From: Timema cristinae
Taxonomy: Eukaryota; Arthropoda; Insecta; Phasmatodea; Timematidae
DNA: 64,000 nt
Reading direction: 5' to 3'
NCBI GenBank assembly: GCA_039000515.1
Contig: JBCFYV010000012.1
Coordinates: 6,592,826-6,656,825, forward strand
The position numbers were made by a program, and so were the translations under genes. Below, piece by piece: positions 50,011-60,132 of this stretch. The first letter of the stretch is position 1. The number at the start of each line of letters is the position of its first letter. The notes under the pieces are model-generated. The model did not search any database and was not told the DNA's origin. It saw only the letters and a program-made list of their open reading frames with translations.

Positions 50011-50523
50011 GTGTCGACTCCACTTCTATTTACTGCATCTTTGTCATCTAAAAATGTTAGGTATTCAAAATACCATAATGTGGGTACATATAGATCTCCC
50101 ACGCCAGCTCCTGTGCTTTTACTTTGTTGCATCTGAAATGAACATGGAACAATATTTTTGTTTGTAGTTATAATTATTTACATGCTTATTTTTACAGTTG
50201 TTTTTATATTTAGTTAAGTTATATAAAAGTTTGGTAAATTAAATCCTATACTATGAAAAAATTTAGTTACCTATTAATTATTTACTTACTTTTTTCAACT
50301 CTCTTTTATAGGCACTTCTCATATTTTCAATTTTTTTCTTCACTGTTGCGATACTTGAATCTTTTTCTATTTTTTTTAACTTTTCCAGTAGGATCTGGAG
50401 GGCTTGATTTCTCGCATCTCTATTACTGTACAATTTACACGAGCTATCCCATAGGCACGTCAAATCTTGATATAGTTCTAAAAACTCGATATAAACTTCG
50501 CGCTCGGTAGCTACGTCTGCCAT
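48314..50523 (-). pseudogene. MADF-domain DNA-binding partner of the Harbinger element, lightly broken
   Basis: Minus-strand gene of three exons. Exon 1 (50523-50290): YIEFLELYQDLTCLWDSSC, then EALQ-like helices ending at AAA|GTAAGT, the first part of a MADF (Myb/SANT-like) domain. Exon 2 (50132-49674): GAGVGDLYVPTLWYFEYLTF, the end of the MADF domain, interrupted by the SINE 49708-50004 and ending NE|GTAGGT. Exon 3 (48820-48314): SETQTKICRQPASKRRATN, CYGRAIGLQLKEMTKIQRCI and EKLISEVV, then a Pro/Ser/Thr-rich tail with a repeated YHPV-x-TPSPSSSVS unit, stop at 48314. All exon joins are phase 0. Frameshifts lie near 48700 and in a T run near 48597. Such proteins bind the TIRs and carry the transposase into the nucleus (family knowledge). 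Exon 3 lies wholly in the transposase intron. Confidence 0.88.
49708..50004 (+). mobile_element. SINE inserted in MADF exon 2, with target duplication
   Basis: tRNA-like head CCTGGTGGTCTAGGGGTAAG with B box GGCCGGGGTTCAATCCTCGG, a body unlike that of 42420, but the same 3' tail (GTAGTAAGACGCGGTGCTAA) followed by (AAT)n. Direct 12-bp repeats ATAATAGTGTCG flank it (49696-49707 and 50005-50016). Removing it restores MADF exon 2 reading VDTIITSDDENE. Confidence 0.92.
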
Positions 50524-50758
50524 TACGTATTTTTATACACACCACTACTCGCGCCCGTGTTTGTAGTAGAACTGACACGCTGAGTCACCCGACAACGCTA
50601 CAGACGTCACGATTTGGTCGGACGGTCGTGCGGTTGGATGCGCCAGCCACCCGACACCACCCGACATGAAATAGGATTTTTTTTGTCGGCCGACACACCT
50701 ACACACGACCCGATATTACTACCGCCCGACCAAATCGTGTCGTCTGTAGGGCCCTTTA

Positions 50759-52154
50759 CAAAGTGGATCGAAGGCTTGAGAAAGAGAGGAGTGGGATGAA
50801 CGCACCAAAGATTACTAATAAAAGCATAATAATCTAAACCGTTTTAATTCGTTCGCTTAAGAGCCCGTCTCATCCCACGGATAGCACTTAGTTTAGGTAG
50901 GCAATACAGCTCTTACCAGGCGTCGTATCGTGGAGTGGTTTTATGTATTCTAATTTTATTAGATTAAATTTTTTTAAATACAACAACATTTTAAAATTAA
51001 AAATATACTAAAATGATCCCAATTTCTCAGATATCAAATGAAGAGTGCAAAAAACCGGACTTGAATAAATTTTATGGCTCCGGCATTAAACTTCCCGGGT
51101 AAATGGCGACTAAGGGTGCTTTCCAGAATATGAATTGTATTTTAACATATATTTGATATAAAACTAATTTAAGATATAAGTTTCAAGTGTCAACGCACAC
51201 CAGTGCATTATAACAGTGTTTATAAGGATACGTTGAATTATATCATCCCAACCTTTGATCTAATGAGATATTACCCAGATTAAATAAACACGGTCTTAAG
51301 AAATTTGATTTTTAAATTGAGCCATGTTTTTATAATGTTTCAGATATAGATTAATACAACTCCAAGCACTTTTTTGTGGTCAATTTTATTAATTTATTTC
51401 AAGTAACAGATAAATGTATTGAATGTTGTAAATGACACATTTAAAGTTCTAACGCCATTGATATTTGATGGAATTATTTATTTAATATATAGAGGGGAAA
51501 TTTGATGACCCAAAATTGTTTGAAATGTTGCTATATATAAGTATTAAACTACTTTGTAGAGGAAATGAAATAGCTACATTTAAAGCGAATATGGGGATAT
51601 GAGTTTTACAAGAAAATATTCAATATCGCTAATATGTTATTATTCCAAAGACTGGAATGTTGTGTTATACTGTATTGATGTTCGTTGCCAGATTAATGAG
51701 TACGTTTCAATTATTATTTAAAAAATAAAAATATCTAAAAATGATGGTGATCTACTTAAGTGTGTCCTTAAAGAACGAAACATTTACTGTCTCGGAGTTA
51801 ATTAGAAACGAAAGGACACTCAGACCAGTCTGTGGATCACAAGGCTTGGACTAAGTCTATTCACATATGTCAATGCCACAACACATGTATAACTACTTCT
51901 TTTTTAAAAGTGCCAGAAACCATAAATTGGTCTAGAATGCTATGTGTGGCCTTGAAAACGCCACAAACCGATCATCACATTAAGAAATAAAATACTTAAA
52001 TTTTATGTATTTTATTTCTTAATATGCACTTTCATTGAACAACTACGATTACAAATAGGTAGAAATAAGCAACGATTACAATTTTATTTATAAAAGAGTA
52101 TTTAATGTACATTTTATAAACCAGATCATTATATTTGCATGCGATTTACAGATT
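50759..52154. other. Intergenic, no gene recognised
   Basis: AT-rich with no convincing open frame or known repeat. Confidence 0.5.
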
Positions 52155-52300
52155 ATCTCGACTCTAGAATAACCACATCAGCCATCCCCCGAACAAAAAT
52201 CCCCGCTGTGAAAAGAGCACCATTTAGAAAATAATAAATCTTTTAGCTGTATTGGTAGAACTTTGGACCCACATACGCATGCCTAAAACTGGGTTCAAGA
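52155..52300 (-). mobile_element. Third SINE family, diverged copy
   Basis: It follows the 44780/47113 order (AACCACATCAGCCATCCCC, CGCTGTGAAAAGAGCACCATTT, TATTGGTAGAACTTTGGACC), with many changes. Confidence 0.45.
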
Positions 52301-52756
52301 TCACAAAAGATTAAGCGTATAGACGTGTGCAATACACACGTTAGAGTTTAAGTTTGTTTAGAATTAATGTATTCACAATTGAGACTTAACCAGAGTCTAA
52401 TCAATCAAAATTATAAATAAATTATAATTAATATTGATAACGATTAAACCTATAGTTTATTTATTATTATTTATTTTTATTGATTATTCTGTTTTACGAC
52501 AGGCCTATTCCTTTTGTCAGTGAACTTAGACATTAAATATGTTCTGTACTTTGCCTCCATTAGGTTCCAGAATTTTCTCTTACCTTAAGCCCACCAATAT
52601 TTCCCTCTACCGTGTCTTATATGACGTCATGCAGAAGACAATTCCTTCTAAGTATGGATCCAATCCAGTTTGACAGTTTGCAAAGCAACTCAACACGGAT
52701 TAGGGGCTGTAGGGGACGGGGCGGGTAGTCTACGCTAGAAACTTTCCCGAGCGCCG
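52301..52756. other. Intergenic up to the assembly gap
   Basis: AT-rich, then GC-richer from 52620 towards the gap. No gene recognised. Confidence 0.5.
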
Positions 52757-52856
52757 NNNNNNNNNNNNNNNNNNNNNNNNNNNNNNNNNNNNNNNNNNNN
52801 NNNNNNNNNNNNNNNNNNNNNNNNNNNNNNNNNNNNNNNNNNNNNNNNNNNNNNNN
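52757..52856. other. Assembly gap of 100 N
   Basis: Exactly 100 Ns, the usual placeholder for a gap of unknown size. The sequence to its right is satellite-like, which probably explains the break. Confidence 0.99.
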
Positions 52857-53340
52857 ATCAATTATCAAATATCAATTAGCAATCATCAATAATCGATATG
52901 TCTGGGGCGAGGATGTGAGTGTTTAGACTAGGCAGGGGAACTGGGGGTTCCCACAGGACAAAGATTGAGATAACAACATTCCGCGATCGGTCGGGGGTGA
53001 TTGCCTCCCAGAGCGCCGCGGACAATACCTTCTCTCCAAAGTGTCGAGCGAAATTACAAATCAAATCCAAATTTTAAAATTCTGGTTCCAAGATGCACTT
53101 GTTTGTCCACAAGGGTACTAATTTTAAAATTGCAGACCCCTGCATGCGAAATATATTGCCCAGTGCTAATGGCAGACAAACAGACTCATTTTATTAATTT
53201 AGAAGAAGATTATAATAGTCATTACTTTACATTTAGGCTAAATAATTAATAGTTTTGAAAAATAAATATTATGTAAATTGGTGAGTAATACGTTTTTGGG
53301 AGTTAACTATATTAGTTTTTCAATATTTTGATCACCCACT

Positions 53341-53459
53341 TCAGTGGCCGCATGATCTAAGGCGTTACTCTCACAGTAGACTGGACTGTTGATAACGGGG
53401 AATCGAGGTTCGAAACTTGGTCGGGTGGACTGAGAGTAGTTTTCCCTAAATGGTTTACA
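53341..53459 (+). mobile_element. SINE 5' half joined to the satellite
   Basis: Head CAGTGGCCGCATGATCTAAG, B box CGAGGTTCGAAACTTGGTCG, body up to CCCTAAATGGTTTACAG, then an abrupt change to a satellite unit at 53460. Confidence 0.8.
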
Positions 53460-53751
53460 GGGTTTGATAGCCCGTACTTTGGTTTAAAACTACAACGCCC
53501 CTAATCGACAATTAATTACCAATCAACGGAATGGGGAGAGGATGTGAGTGTTTAGACTAGGCAGGGGAACCGGGTGTTCCCAGGGTTTGATAGACCGTAC
53601 TCTGGTTTAAAACTACAACACCCCTAATCAACAATTAATTACCAATCAACGGAATGGGGAGAGGATGTGAGTGTTTAGACTAGGCAGGGGAACTGAGGAT
53701 CCCAGGGTTTGATAGACCGTACACTGGTTTAAAACTACAACGCTCGTTGTT

Positions 53752-53830
53752 CGGATTCCACGTTAAAGCTGTAGGTCCTCCATTTCATCTCACACATTAG
53801 CGTATAACCCGCACAGGTAGTAAGACGCGA
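53752..53830 (+). mobile_element. SINE 3' half on the far side of the satellite units
   Basis: GTTCGGATTCCACGTTAAAG, CTCCATTTCATCTCACACATT and GTAGTAAGACGCGATAAT match the 3' part of the SINE at 49708. It follows directly after a partial satellite unit. Confidence 0.75.
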
Positions 53831-54210
53831 TAATCAATCATCGATAATCGACCATTAATTAACAATAATCATTAATCGATATGTTTTGAAGGGGTTGGGA
53901 GGGGGTTCCCAGGGTTTGATTTCCTGTACTCCAACGCGCCTAATCAACAGGCATGGTCATATTCAAGGTCACGGGATAACTACACAGCAACATGTTGTTG
54001 TCGCACAAGGATGCTTACAGGCATGTTCGAGGTCATATTGTGCTATCGTATCACCCCAACTACTCACAACATGTAGAGTAATTTCTTCCTATGTATTTAA
54101 TCTTGCGGGTGGAATGTAAATGGAACAGGAGTTTTATGGTCAAAATTATCCAAACATTGCTTTAATTTTTAAGATACGTTTAGTTTATAAATTTATGCAA
54201 AGTATTTTAG

Positions 54211-54596
54211 ACAGTAAGCTAGGAATGTAAGGAAGGTGAGAAAAGGTCAGTGTTCTTGCAGTTTTTATAACAAGCTTATTGGTCAAAATAAATCGAATAT
54301 ATCCTCGGCACAAACAGATTAGTTTTCTTTCCGTTGTGACATCAACAGTTGCTTTTGAATATCTGTTAGGGCTGTCCTGCAATTAAGTGACAATTTTTTC
54401 CCTTCATTTAAAAATTGTCTCATCTAATCCCACTCATGTTGACATAAATTCAAGGACTTTTGATATTATCTGTGAAGAAAATTAAATTATATTTTTTTAC
54501 TGGAGCCATATTTTATTTATTTTGGCTGAATAGTGTTTTGCTACAAAAACTGCAAAAACCCTTGTCTTTTCTCGTGTTTCCTAGATTACCACCTTA
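54211..54596. mobile_element. Fold-back element related to 32500-32864, diverged
   Basis: Contains, in order, GCAGTTTTTATAAC, TTGGTCAAAATAAATCGAAT, TTTGAATATCTGTTAGGGCT, a spacer, and their inverted partners TATTTATTTTGGCTGAATAG and CTACAAAAACTGCAAAAACC. Both outer and inner arms match the element at 32500, but with many changes on each arm. Confidence 0.75.
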
Positions 54597-54644
54597 AATA
54601 CCTGTCATGGGAATAGTGGCATCCGAAAAGACATTTTTTAAATT

Positions 54645-54740
54645 AAAGAAAAAGTTATCAAATTCCTGGGCACTCATGACAGATATTAAAGAACTGTTGA
54701 GATTACTATAGATAGTAATCAAGCTAAACGCATTCAAAGA
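54645..54740. mobile_element. Partial copy of the same fold-back family
   Basis: TTATCAAATTCCTGGGCACT, CATGACAGATATTAAAGAACTG and AATCAAGCTAAAC follow the right-arm order of 32500-32864. Confidence 0.5.
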
Positions 54741-55305
54741 AGCATTTTTACTTTCTTATATAAAGATCTGGGGATTGTGTGGTCTAACCATTAATATTGC
54801 ATCTTGTTTTGGTGTTAAAAACTCATGGATGGGTAGTTTACTGATCACTGATTTTTCAAAAACAAGAAATTTTTGAGAAAGGGCTTCATAAACTTGGTGT
54901 CAAATGGGTATCTTTTAAGTTGCTTGCATTATAAATAGTGTGATGATACTGATTTCGACCCCTCTCACACGTATAAAAAGTCATGGATGAAGGTACTTTT
55001 CTCTAAAGTATTGTATGTAAATTATCCTTTCAATACTTATCCATGGAGAATCACGCGCTTTTCAGAAATAACGTCCAAGGATCGTACCACTTGAAACTTA
55101 TTTTTCTTTCAAAAGTCAGCTCCGCAGTATTTACCAAAAAAGCAAGTAACGCTAGCTCCCTCTAACCAATAGGTACATAGCCTTCACGACACCTGTCACC
55201 AGGACTCTTTAGATTAAAAGGTTTTGACACTGGTGACAAGGGGGTCCAAGGAGCGAGGGGTAGATAATATATAAGCTGCTTGTGCTTATGAACACACACA
55301 GTACC
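54741..55305. other. Intergenic before the BEL/Pao insertion
   Basis: No gene recognised. It ends in the GTACC target site (55301-55305). Confidence 0.5.
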
Positions 55306-55762
55306 TGTTTAGTATTTATTTCTTTATATTTTATTATTTATTATACATTTCATTATTGTTTACTTAATTAAATATTTCTTATATTCATTCATTATTAATT
55401 TATATAATTATCACATTTTTCTGTCTACCACCCTTTCTTTAATTAATTATGTTTTGTAAGGGTGGTACAATTGCTCTTTCGTGTTTTTACGTGCGTTTCC
55501 CTTTTAGTTTGCAAAGTGTTTTTCTCAAAGGTGGACGTGCGTCACCACCGCGGCTCAACTTCTTAGTTTTTTTTTCGTTTTTTTCACTCTCTTTCGTTAA
55601 TTGAAATAACCCCATTCTCACCCTAACTTGTGTAACTGTGTATCTGATAAAAATCCATAAAGATCATCCCTTCACAACCCTAGGTAGGCCTACTTGGGTT
55701 ACTGCTCCACCGGATCTTCAGCAGCAGGTAATTAATACTCTCTCTTAATCAAATTAAAACCA
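55306..55762 (+). repeat. 5' LTR of the BEL/Pao element (457 bp)
   Basis: Starts TGTTTAGTATTTATTTC and ends AATTAAAACCA. Compared with the 3' LTR it lacks 36 bp after CAGCAGCAGGTA. It contains the promoter and start region of the element, though no TATA box is obvious in the AT-rich U3. Confidence 0.93.
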
Positions 55763-55763
55763 T

Positions 55764-55776
55764 TGGTCCTCCGGCC
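55764..55776 (+). other. Primer-binding site
   Basis: TGGTCCTCCGGCC lies one base after the 5' LTR and begins with TGG, the complement of a tRNA 3' CCA. It would pair with a tRNA ending GGCCGGAGGACCA. The particular tRNA is not identified. Confidence 0.75.
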
Positions 55777-56498
55777 ATGGATGTTTCTAAATACATAAGA
55801 TAATAAATTAAATTATTTTATTTAGCTAACATTCGTACCACGCTATTGTGTTAAAGTCCATTAAAATAAACAATAATAAAAATAAAAGAGAACTGAACAT
55901 TTTCCTCTCAAGACAGCCAAATAAAACTAGTGTTAAAATAGTTGCTTTGGAAATAAAACCAATTGTGTAGAATATCAGAAAACCCTCATTTGTGAATTGC
56001 CGCCAAGAAAGACCACCATTTAATAACTTGTTATCGACGAAACTGATGTTCTATTGTTAATGTGCCGCTTAAATAATAACTAGATTGAATTATTGAGCTG
56101 TGAAATAAACATTCAATATTGCAATATTATGTACGCGGTTAAATGCAATGTACCACCCAATTTATGTTTTAATATGTTTTGTTTTTGTTGTTGAAAATAA
56201 TATCACTCTGCCAAACATTCATTGTGAGTTGTTTTGGAAGGTTTCTTAGTTACTTTGTAGTTATTCTCCACCCCCTCCCCTATCTCTTTCGCTAGGCACA
56301 CTAATTTCAAGGTCACGTTCAAAAAAACCCCCTTCTCAGAACAACGAGTTCGTAGAATTGTGTATAGACAGTTTCAAATGACATTTGCTCTCTTTTGTTG
56401 CTCTATATTGTGTTTGTTCCCAAGTAAATATTATTTACAAATAATTATATGCACTAGCAGATATTATTATTATATTAATATTATTAACATAATTCAAG

Positions 56499-57835
56499 AT
56501 GAAGTACTCAAGCTTTGTGCATCAAGCAGAACAAATTAAATCAAGGCTTACTAAAATACAGGATAAATTAAACATTATTTCTTAATGTGAAACGTTAAAA
56601 CCAATTCAAGTACAAAAGAGTACAATTCTTGTTAAGGAATCAAGTGCTAAAAAGACAGAATTTGATGCATCCTTGTCTAAATTAAACAATGTCACAACCC
56701 ACACTCAATAATATGATCCAGAAAAAATAAACGAATTTTAGAATATTTTTGCAGATTTAGATGTCGATATCCAATGTACTGTCAGCATGCTGGTCCCTCC
56801 TTTATTGGTTTCTACAAGGGATCCACTAAATGAATCAACAAAATCAAACTCTGTTGAGTCCAATATTCGACTGCCTAAAATTAATTTAAAACAATTCTCT
56901 GGTGAGCCCACACAATAGTTAACATATTCGAGTCTCTATGAGGCCACATTCACGATAACACGTCTCTGACAGAGGTCGAGAAATTTAAGTATTTCTTAAG
57001 TTCACTAACATCCGAACCATTAAACTTAATAAAGTCACTTCCACTCTCTACACAAAACTACCCAGTTGCTTGGAACTTGCTCAAGAAGAGATACCACAAC
57101 ATCCGATATTTAATTAATCTACACACTGACAATTTAATTGATCTACCCAATATTGAACAAGCGACTGTAAAAACTCTTCGCTCCTTCTTATTAACTTATA
57201 GTGAACACTCACAAGCATTATCCGCACTTAACCAAAAGGTTTTCGAGGAAAATATAATTTTTTTCAGACATCTTGATGCGTAAAATTCCTCAAGAGCTCA
57301 GAAAGAAATTCGATACACAGGTTCTACCAACTGTCAGTTAAGTAATATTTTTTTGGAAAATGAGTGTACACACCTAGAGAGGGCCTATTTATCGCATAAA
57401 CTATCACCAAAACCAGAGGTTATCCCAACACACTCATTTTCACGCCCATTAGCACCCAGACCAACTAGGATGGTTCTTTTATCTGAAAATATAGGTTCAA
57501 ATAATCACTGCTCATTTTGAAAACAGCCAGAGCATAATATTTATAAGTGTACGGATTTTCAATCTTTAACTCCACCTAAAAGATTTGCATTTATTAAATC
57601 AAATCGATTCTGTGTTAATTGCCTAGTTACTTCACATCGTATCTCAAACTGTCAGTCAAAACATGTGTGTCAACAATGCAATAAACCTCATCACACATTG
57701 TTTCATCTTTCTCCTCATTCACCAGATGCAACACAAACAACTGTCTCAAACAACAGTTGACAATTACAGAGATCTCACACTGTACCGCATAGAAACCATC
57801 GTGCTAGTTTTCACACAGACACCCCTATTTATTTA
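56499..57835 (+). pseudogene. BEL/Pao gag region, broken
   Basis: Capsid-nucleocapsid region. An ATG at 56499 starts KYSSFVHQAEQIKSRLTKIQ, a helical N-terminus, then a TGA within about 30 codons. Later pieces include RLPKINLKQFSGEP and YHNIRYLINLHTDNLIDLP, typical of the gag-like capsid of Pao elements. Near 57610 comes a zinc knuckle C-x2-C-x4-H-x4-C (CVNCLVTSHRISNC), followed by a second Cys/His cluster CQQCNKPHHTLFH, a BEL/Pao hallmark. Many stops make it non-functional. Confidence 0.85.
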
Positions 57836-58312
57836 CAGTTGACCGATTCTGTTTCAACTAAACCTTTTGTTGGTCTGTCTTCAACAAATCATAATATTGT
57901 ACTCCTAGCCACGGCTCTAGTCCACATTACTTCACCCTCCAGCAATACACAAATTGTGAGTGCGATATTGGACTCGGCGTGTCAATCCACGCTGATCACT
58001 GAATATTGTGCACAGATGCTGGGCGTAAAACGTAACTGCCTCAAACCCAGTAACGTTCAGGGGATATCATCAACTAAAGTTAAACTTAAGGGTGGTACTA
58101 ATTTAAATAATTCCACATTTGGTGGTATGCCATTGGCACACGCTCACTCAGTTATGATAATTGATAAAATAACATCAAATATGCCGCAAACTCGCATCTC
58201 ACATAATGTAATGAACAAACTAAAACATTTTGTTCTTGCTGACCATACGTTTAATGAGAGTGGTTCTGTTCAAATGCTAATTGGTGCTGACCTCTTCGCT
58301 TAAACACTCACT
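57836..58312 (+). pseudogene. BEL/Pao aspartic protease region
   Basis: Open for 154 codons from 57839. It contains LATALVHITSPSS, then the active-site region AILDSACQSTLITEYCA, where the usual D-S/T-G reads DSA, a change expected to damage catalysis. The end LIGADLFA is the second conserved protease motif (IGAD-x-F/Y). It stops at 58303 with TAA. Confidence 0.8.
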
Positions 58313-59300
58313 GGTGATCTTTATCCACTTGGAAAAGGCATGCCTATAGCGCTAGGAACTATATTCAGCTTCGTAGTTATGGGAAGCGCTCCCTCTAGTG
58401 AAGATAACAACCAGCCAGCTTCATATAATCTTATTACGTTATTATCAACCACTGACATCGACCTGCACAACTCACTTCAACAGTTCTGGAAATTAGAGGA
58501 ACCACCCCTTTCGAAGGTGGTTACGCGAGATGAGGAAATATGTAAAAATAAATTCCGCAACACGCACGCTAGGGACAGCACTGGTCGATATGTGCTTCGA
58601 CTTTCATTCAAGGAACCTGGGCCATCTCTTGGTGAATCATCATATTAAGCAAAACGGCATTTTAATGCCCTTGAAAATAAATTAAATTCTCATCCAGCTC
58701 TCAAGAAATCATATGGTGCATTCATGGATGATTATCATAAATATGGATACATGAAATTATTTACCAACACACTCCAAAATAATTCCCAACATTACTTTCT
58801 ACCTCACCATGGCGTGCATAAAGAAACCAGTTCTACCACTAAGATGCGTGTAGTATTTAACGCAAGTGCCAAAGGCCTATCTGGCCTTTCATTAAATGAT
58901 GTACTTCACTCGGGCCCGAAACTCCAAAATGATATTTGCGATATTATTTTAAGCTTCAGAAGTGATAAATTGTGTTTATTGCAGACATTCACCAACTGTA
59001 CATACAGATTAAAGTATAACCTGACGACCAAAATTATCAATGAATAATTTGGCGCTAAAATCCTAATTTGCCTCTCAAAGTGTACCAACTTACCACTGTC
59101 ACATATGGTGTAACTATCTCCCCTTATCTTGCAATTCGGACGCTACATCAACTTGTTGAGTATGAATGTCAGGCCTTTCCAAACGTATCCCGAGTGCTAC
59201 AAACCCAAACATTTGTAGATGATATTATCACTGGTCCTGACAACTTAGAAGATACACTCTCTATTCAAAAATAGCTCACATAGTTGTTAAGAAAAGGCGG
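58313..59300 (+). pseudogene. BEL/Pao reverse transcriptase region, broken
   Basis: Pieces in order: LQQFWKLEEPPLSKV (linker typical of Pao before RT), RYVLRLSFKE, then HYFLPHHGVHKETS and RVVFNASAKGLSGLSLND with LHSGPKLQNDI (RT motifs 1-2), and QTFVDDIITGPDNLED near 59205 (the catalytic F/Y-V-D-D). Stops and shifts separate them; the region around the first catalytic Asp (about 58980) is scrambled. Confidence 0.88.
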
Positions 59301-60132
59301 GTTTGAATTGCACAAATGGTCTAGTAACTCACACCAGGTACTGAGCGCTGTACCTCAGGAGCATCGTGAGACCCCATTATACTTTCGCACTCCTGAACAA
59401 CCCCTCTATAGCATCCTTTGTCTCAAATGGAAGCCTGACAGTGATGCATTTTCGTATAAGATTGATATAGTTCAACAAGTCCCGACTAAACTTTCAGTAC
59501 TCTCCGCTGTAGCTCAAATTTACGACCCGTGTGGTTGGTTGACACCAGTAGTATTCTGGGCCAAATCATTGATGCAACTTCTATAGACACTAGGACTATC
59601 TTGGGACGAACCTATACCCGCAGATATTTCTGCAAAATGGATAAGGCTTCTGGAAGAGCTTCCAGCCTTAGAAAACCTCAACATACATTGGTATCTATCT
59701 CTCTCTCTACTCCACTGTAGATGTCCAATTACATGGATTCTCAGATGCATCTGAGCAAGGTTATGCAGCAGCCATCTATCTCAGATGTGTGATTCAAAAC
59801 TCCGAAGTCAAAGTAAATTTGCTTATTGTAAAATCTCGTGTCGCACCTCTGAAACGGATTTCGTTACCCCGTCTTGATTTGTGTGGAGCTCATTTACTTT
59901 CAAAATTAAATCAATACTGTAGAAGCATCATATCATCTCATTACCACATACATTCAGCTACCGCTTGGACAGACTCAATCATCGTACTTGCATGGATACA
60001 CACACCACCATACCGTCTCAAGGTATACGTTGCTAATCTGGTTTCTCAAATACAAGAGATGACACCTCCAGAAGTATGGGATCATGTCCCTAACAATCAA
60101 AATCCAAGTGACGTGGCCTCACGTGGTGTATA
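59301..60132 (+). pseudogene. BEL/Pao RT thumb/connection and RNase H region, broken
   Basis: GGFELHKWSSNSHQVLSAVP leads to LSAVAQIYDPCGWLTPVVFW, the Pao peptidase/RNase H boundary signature (YDP-x-G-x-x-x-P). Then HGFSDASEQGYAAAIYLR (first RNase H Asp), RISLPRLDLCGAHLLSKL (E equivalent shifted to G-A-H-L) and TAWTDSIIVLAWI (next Asp), ending NPSDVASRGV. It includes a stop at 59584 and a frame break. Confidence 0.85.

Larger units (their letters stand above)
47503..50755. mobile_element. PIF/Harbinger DNA transposon, 3253 bp
   Basis: The left TIR AGGGCCCAACAGACGATCCG and the right TIR (reverse complement AGGGCCCTACAGACGACACG) agree over about 28 bp (continuing CGATYTGGTYGG). TTA flanks both ends (47500-47502 and 50756-50758), the 3-bp duplication typical of PIF/Harbinger. 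It carries the two expected genes on opposite strands: a DDE transposase (+) and a MADF DNA-binding protein (-). A SINE (49708-50004) was inserted later. TIRs are well kept, while the coding regions hold a few single-base breaks, so this is a young or poorly sequenced copy. Confidence 0.95.
52857..53945. repeat. ~122-bp satellite/minisatellite, interrupted by SINE pieces
   Basis: The unit starts GGGTTTGATAGACCGTAC and contains TGGTTTAAAACTACAACG, CAATTAATTACCAATCAACG, GAGAGGATGTGAGTGTTTAG and ACTAGGCAGGGGAAC. Starts at 53460, 53583 and 53705 give periods of 123 and 122. A further part-unit begins at 53912, and the GATGTGAGTGTTTAG part is already present at 52911. The array borders the gap, so its true length is unknown. 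Confidence 0.88.

Noticed and set aside
53001..53249. Frame of 82 codons to the right of the gap
   Set aside because: Lies in satellite-derived sequence with no domain or splice context.
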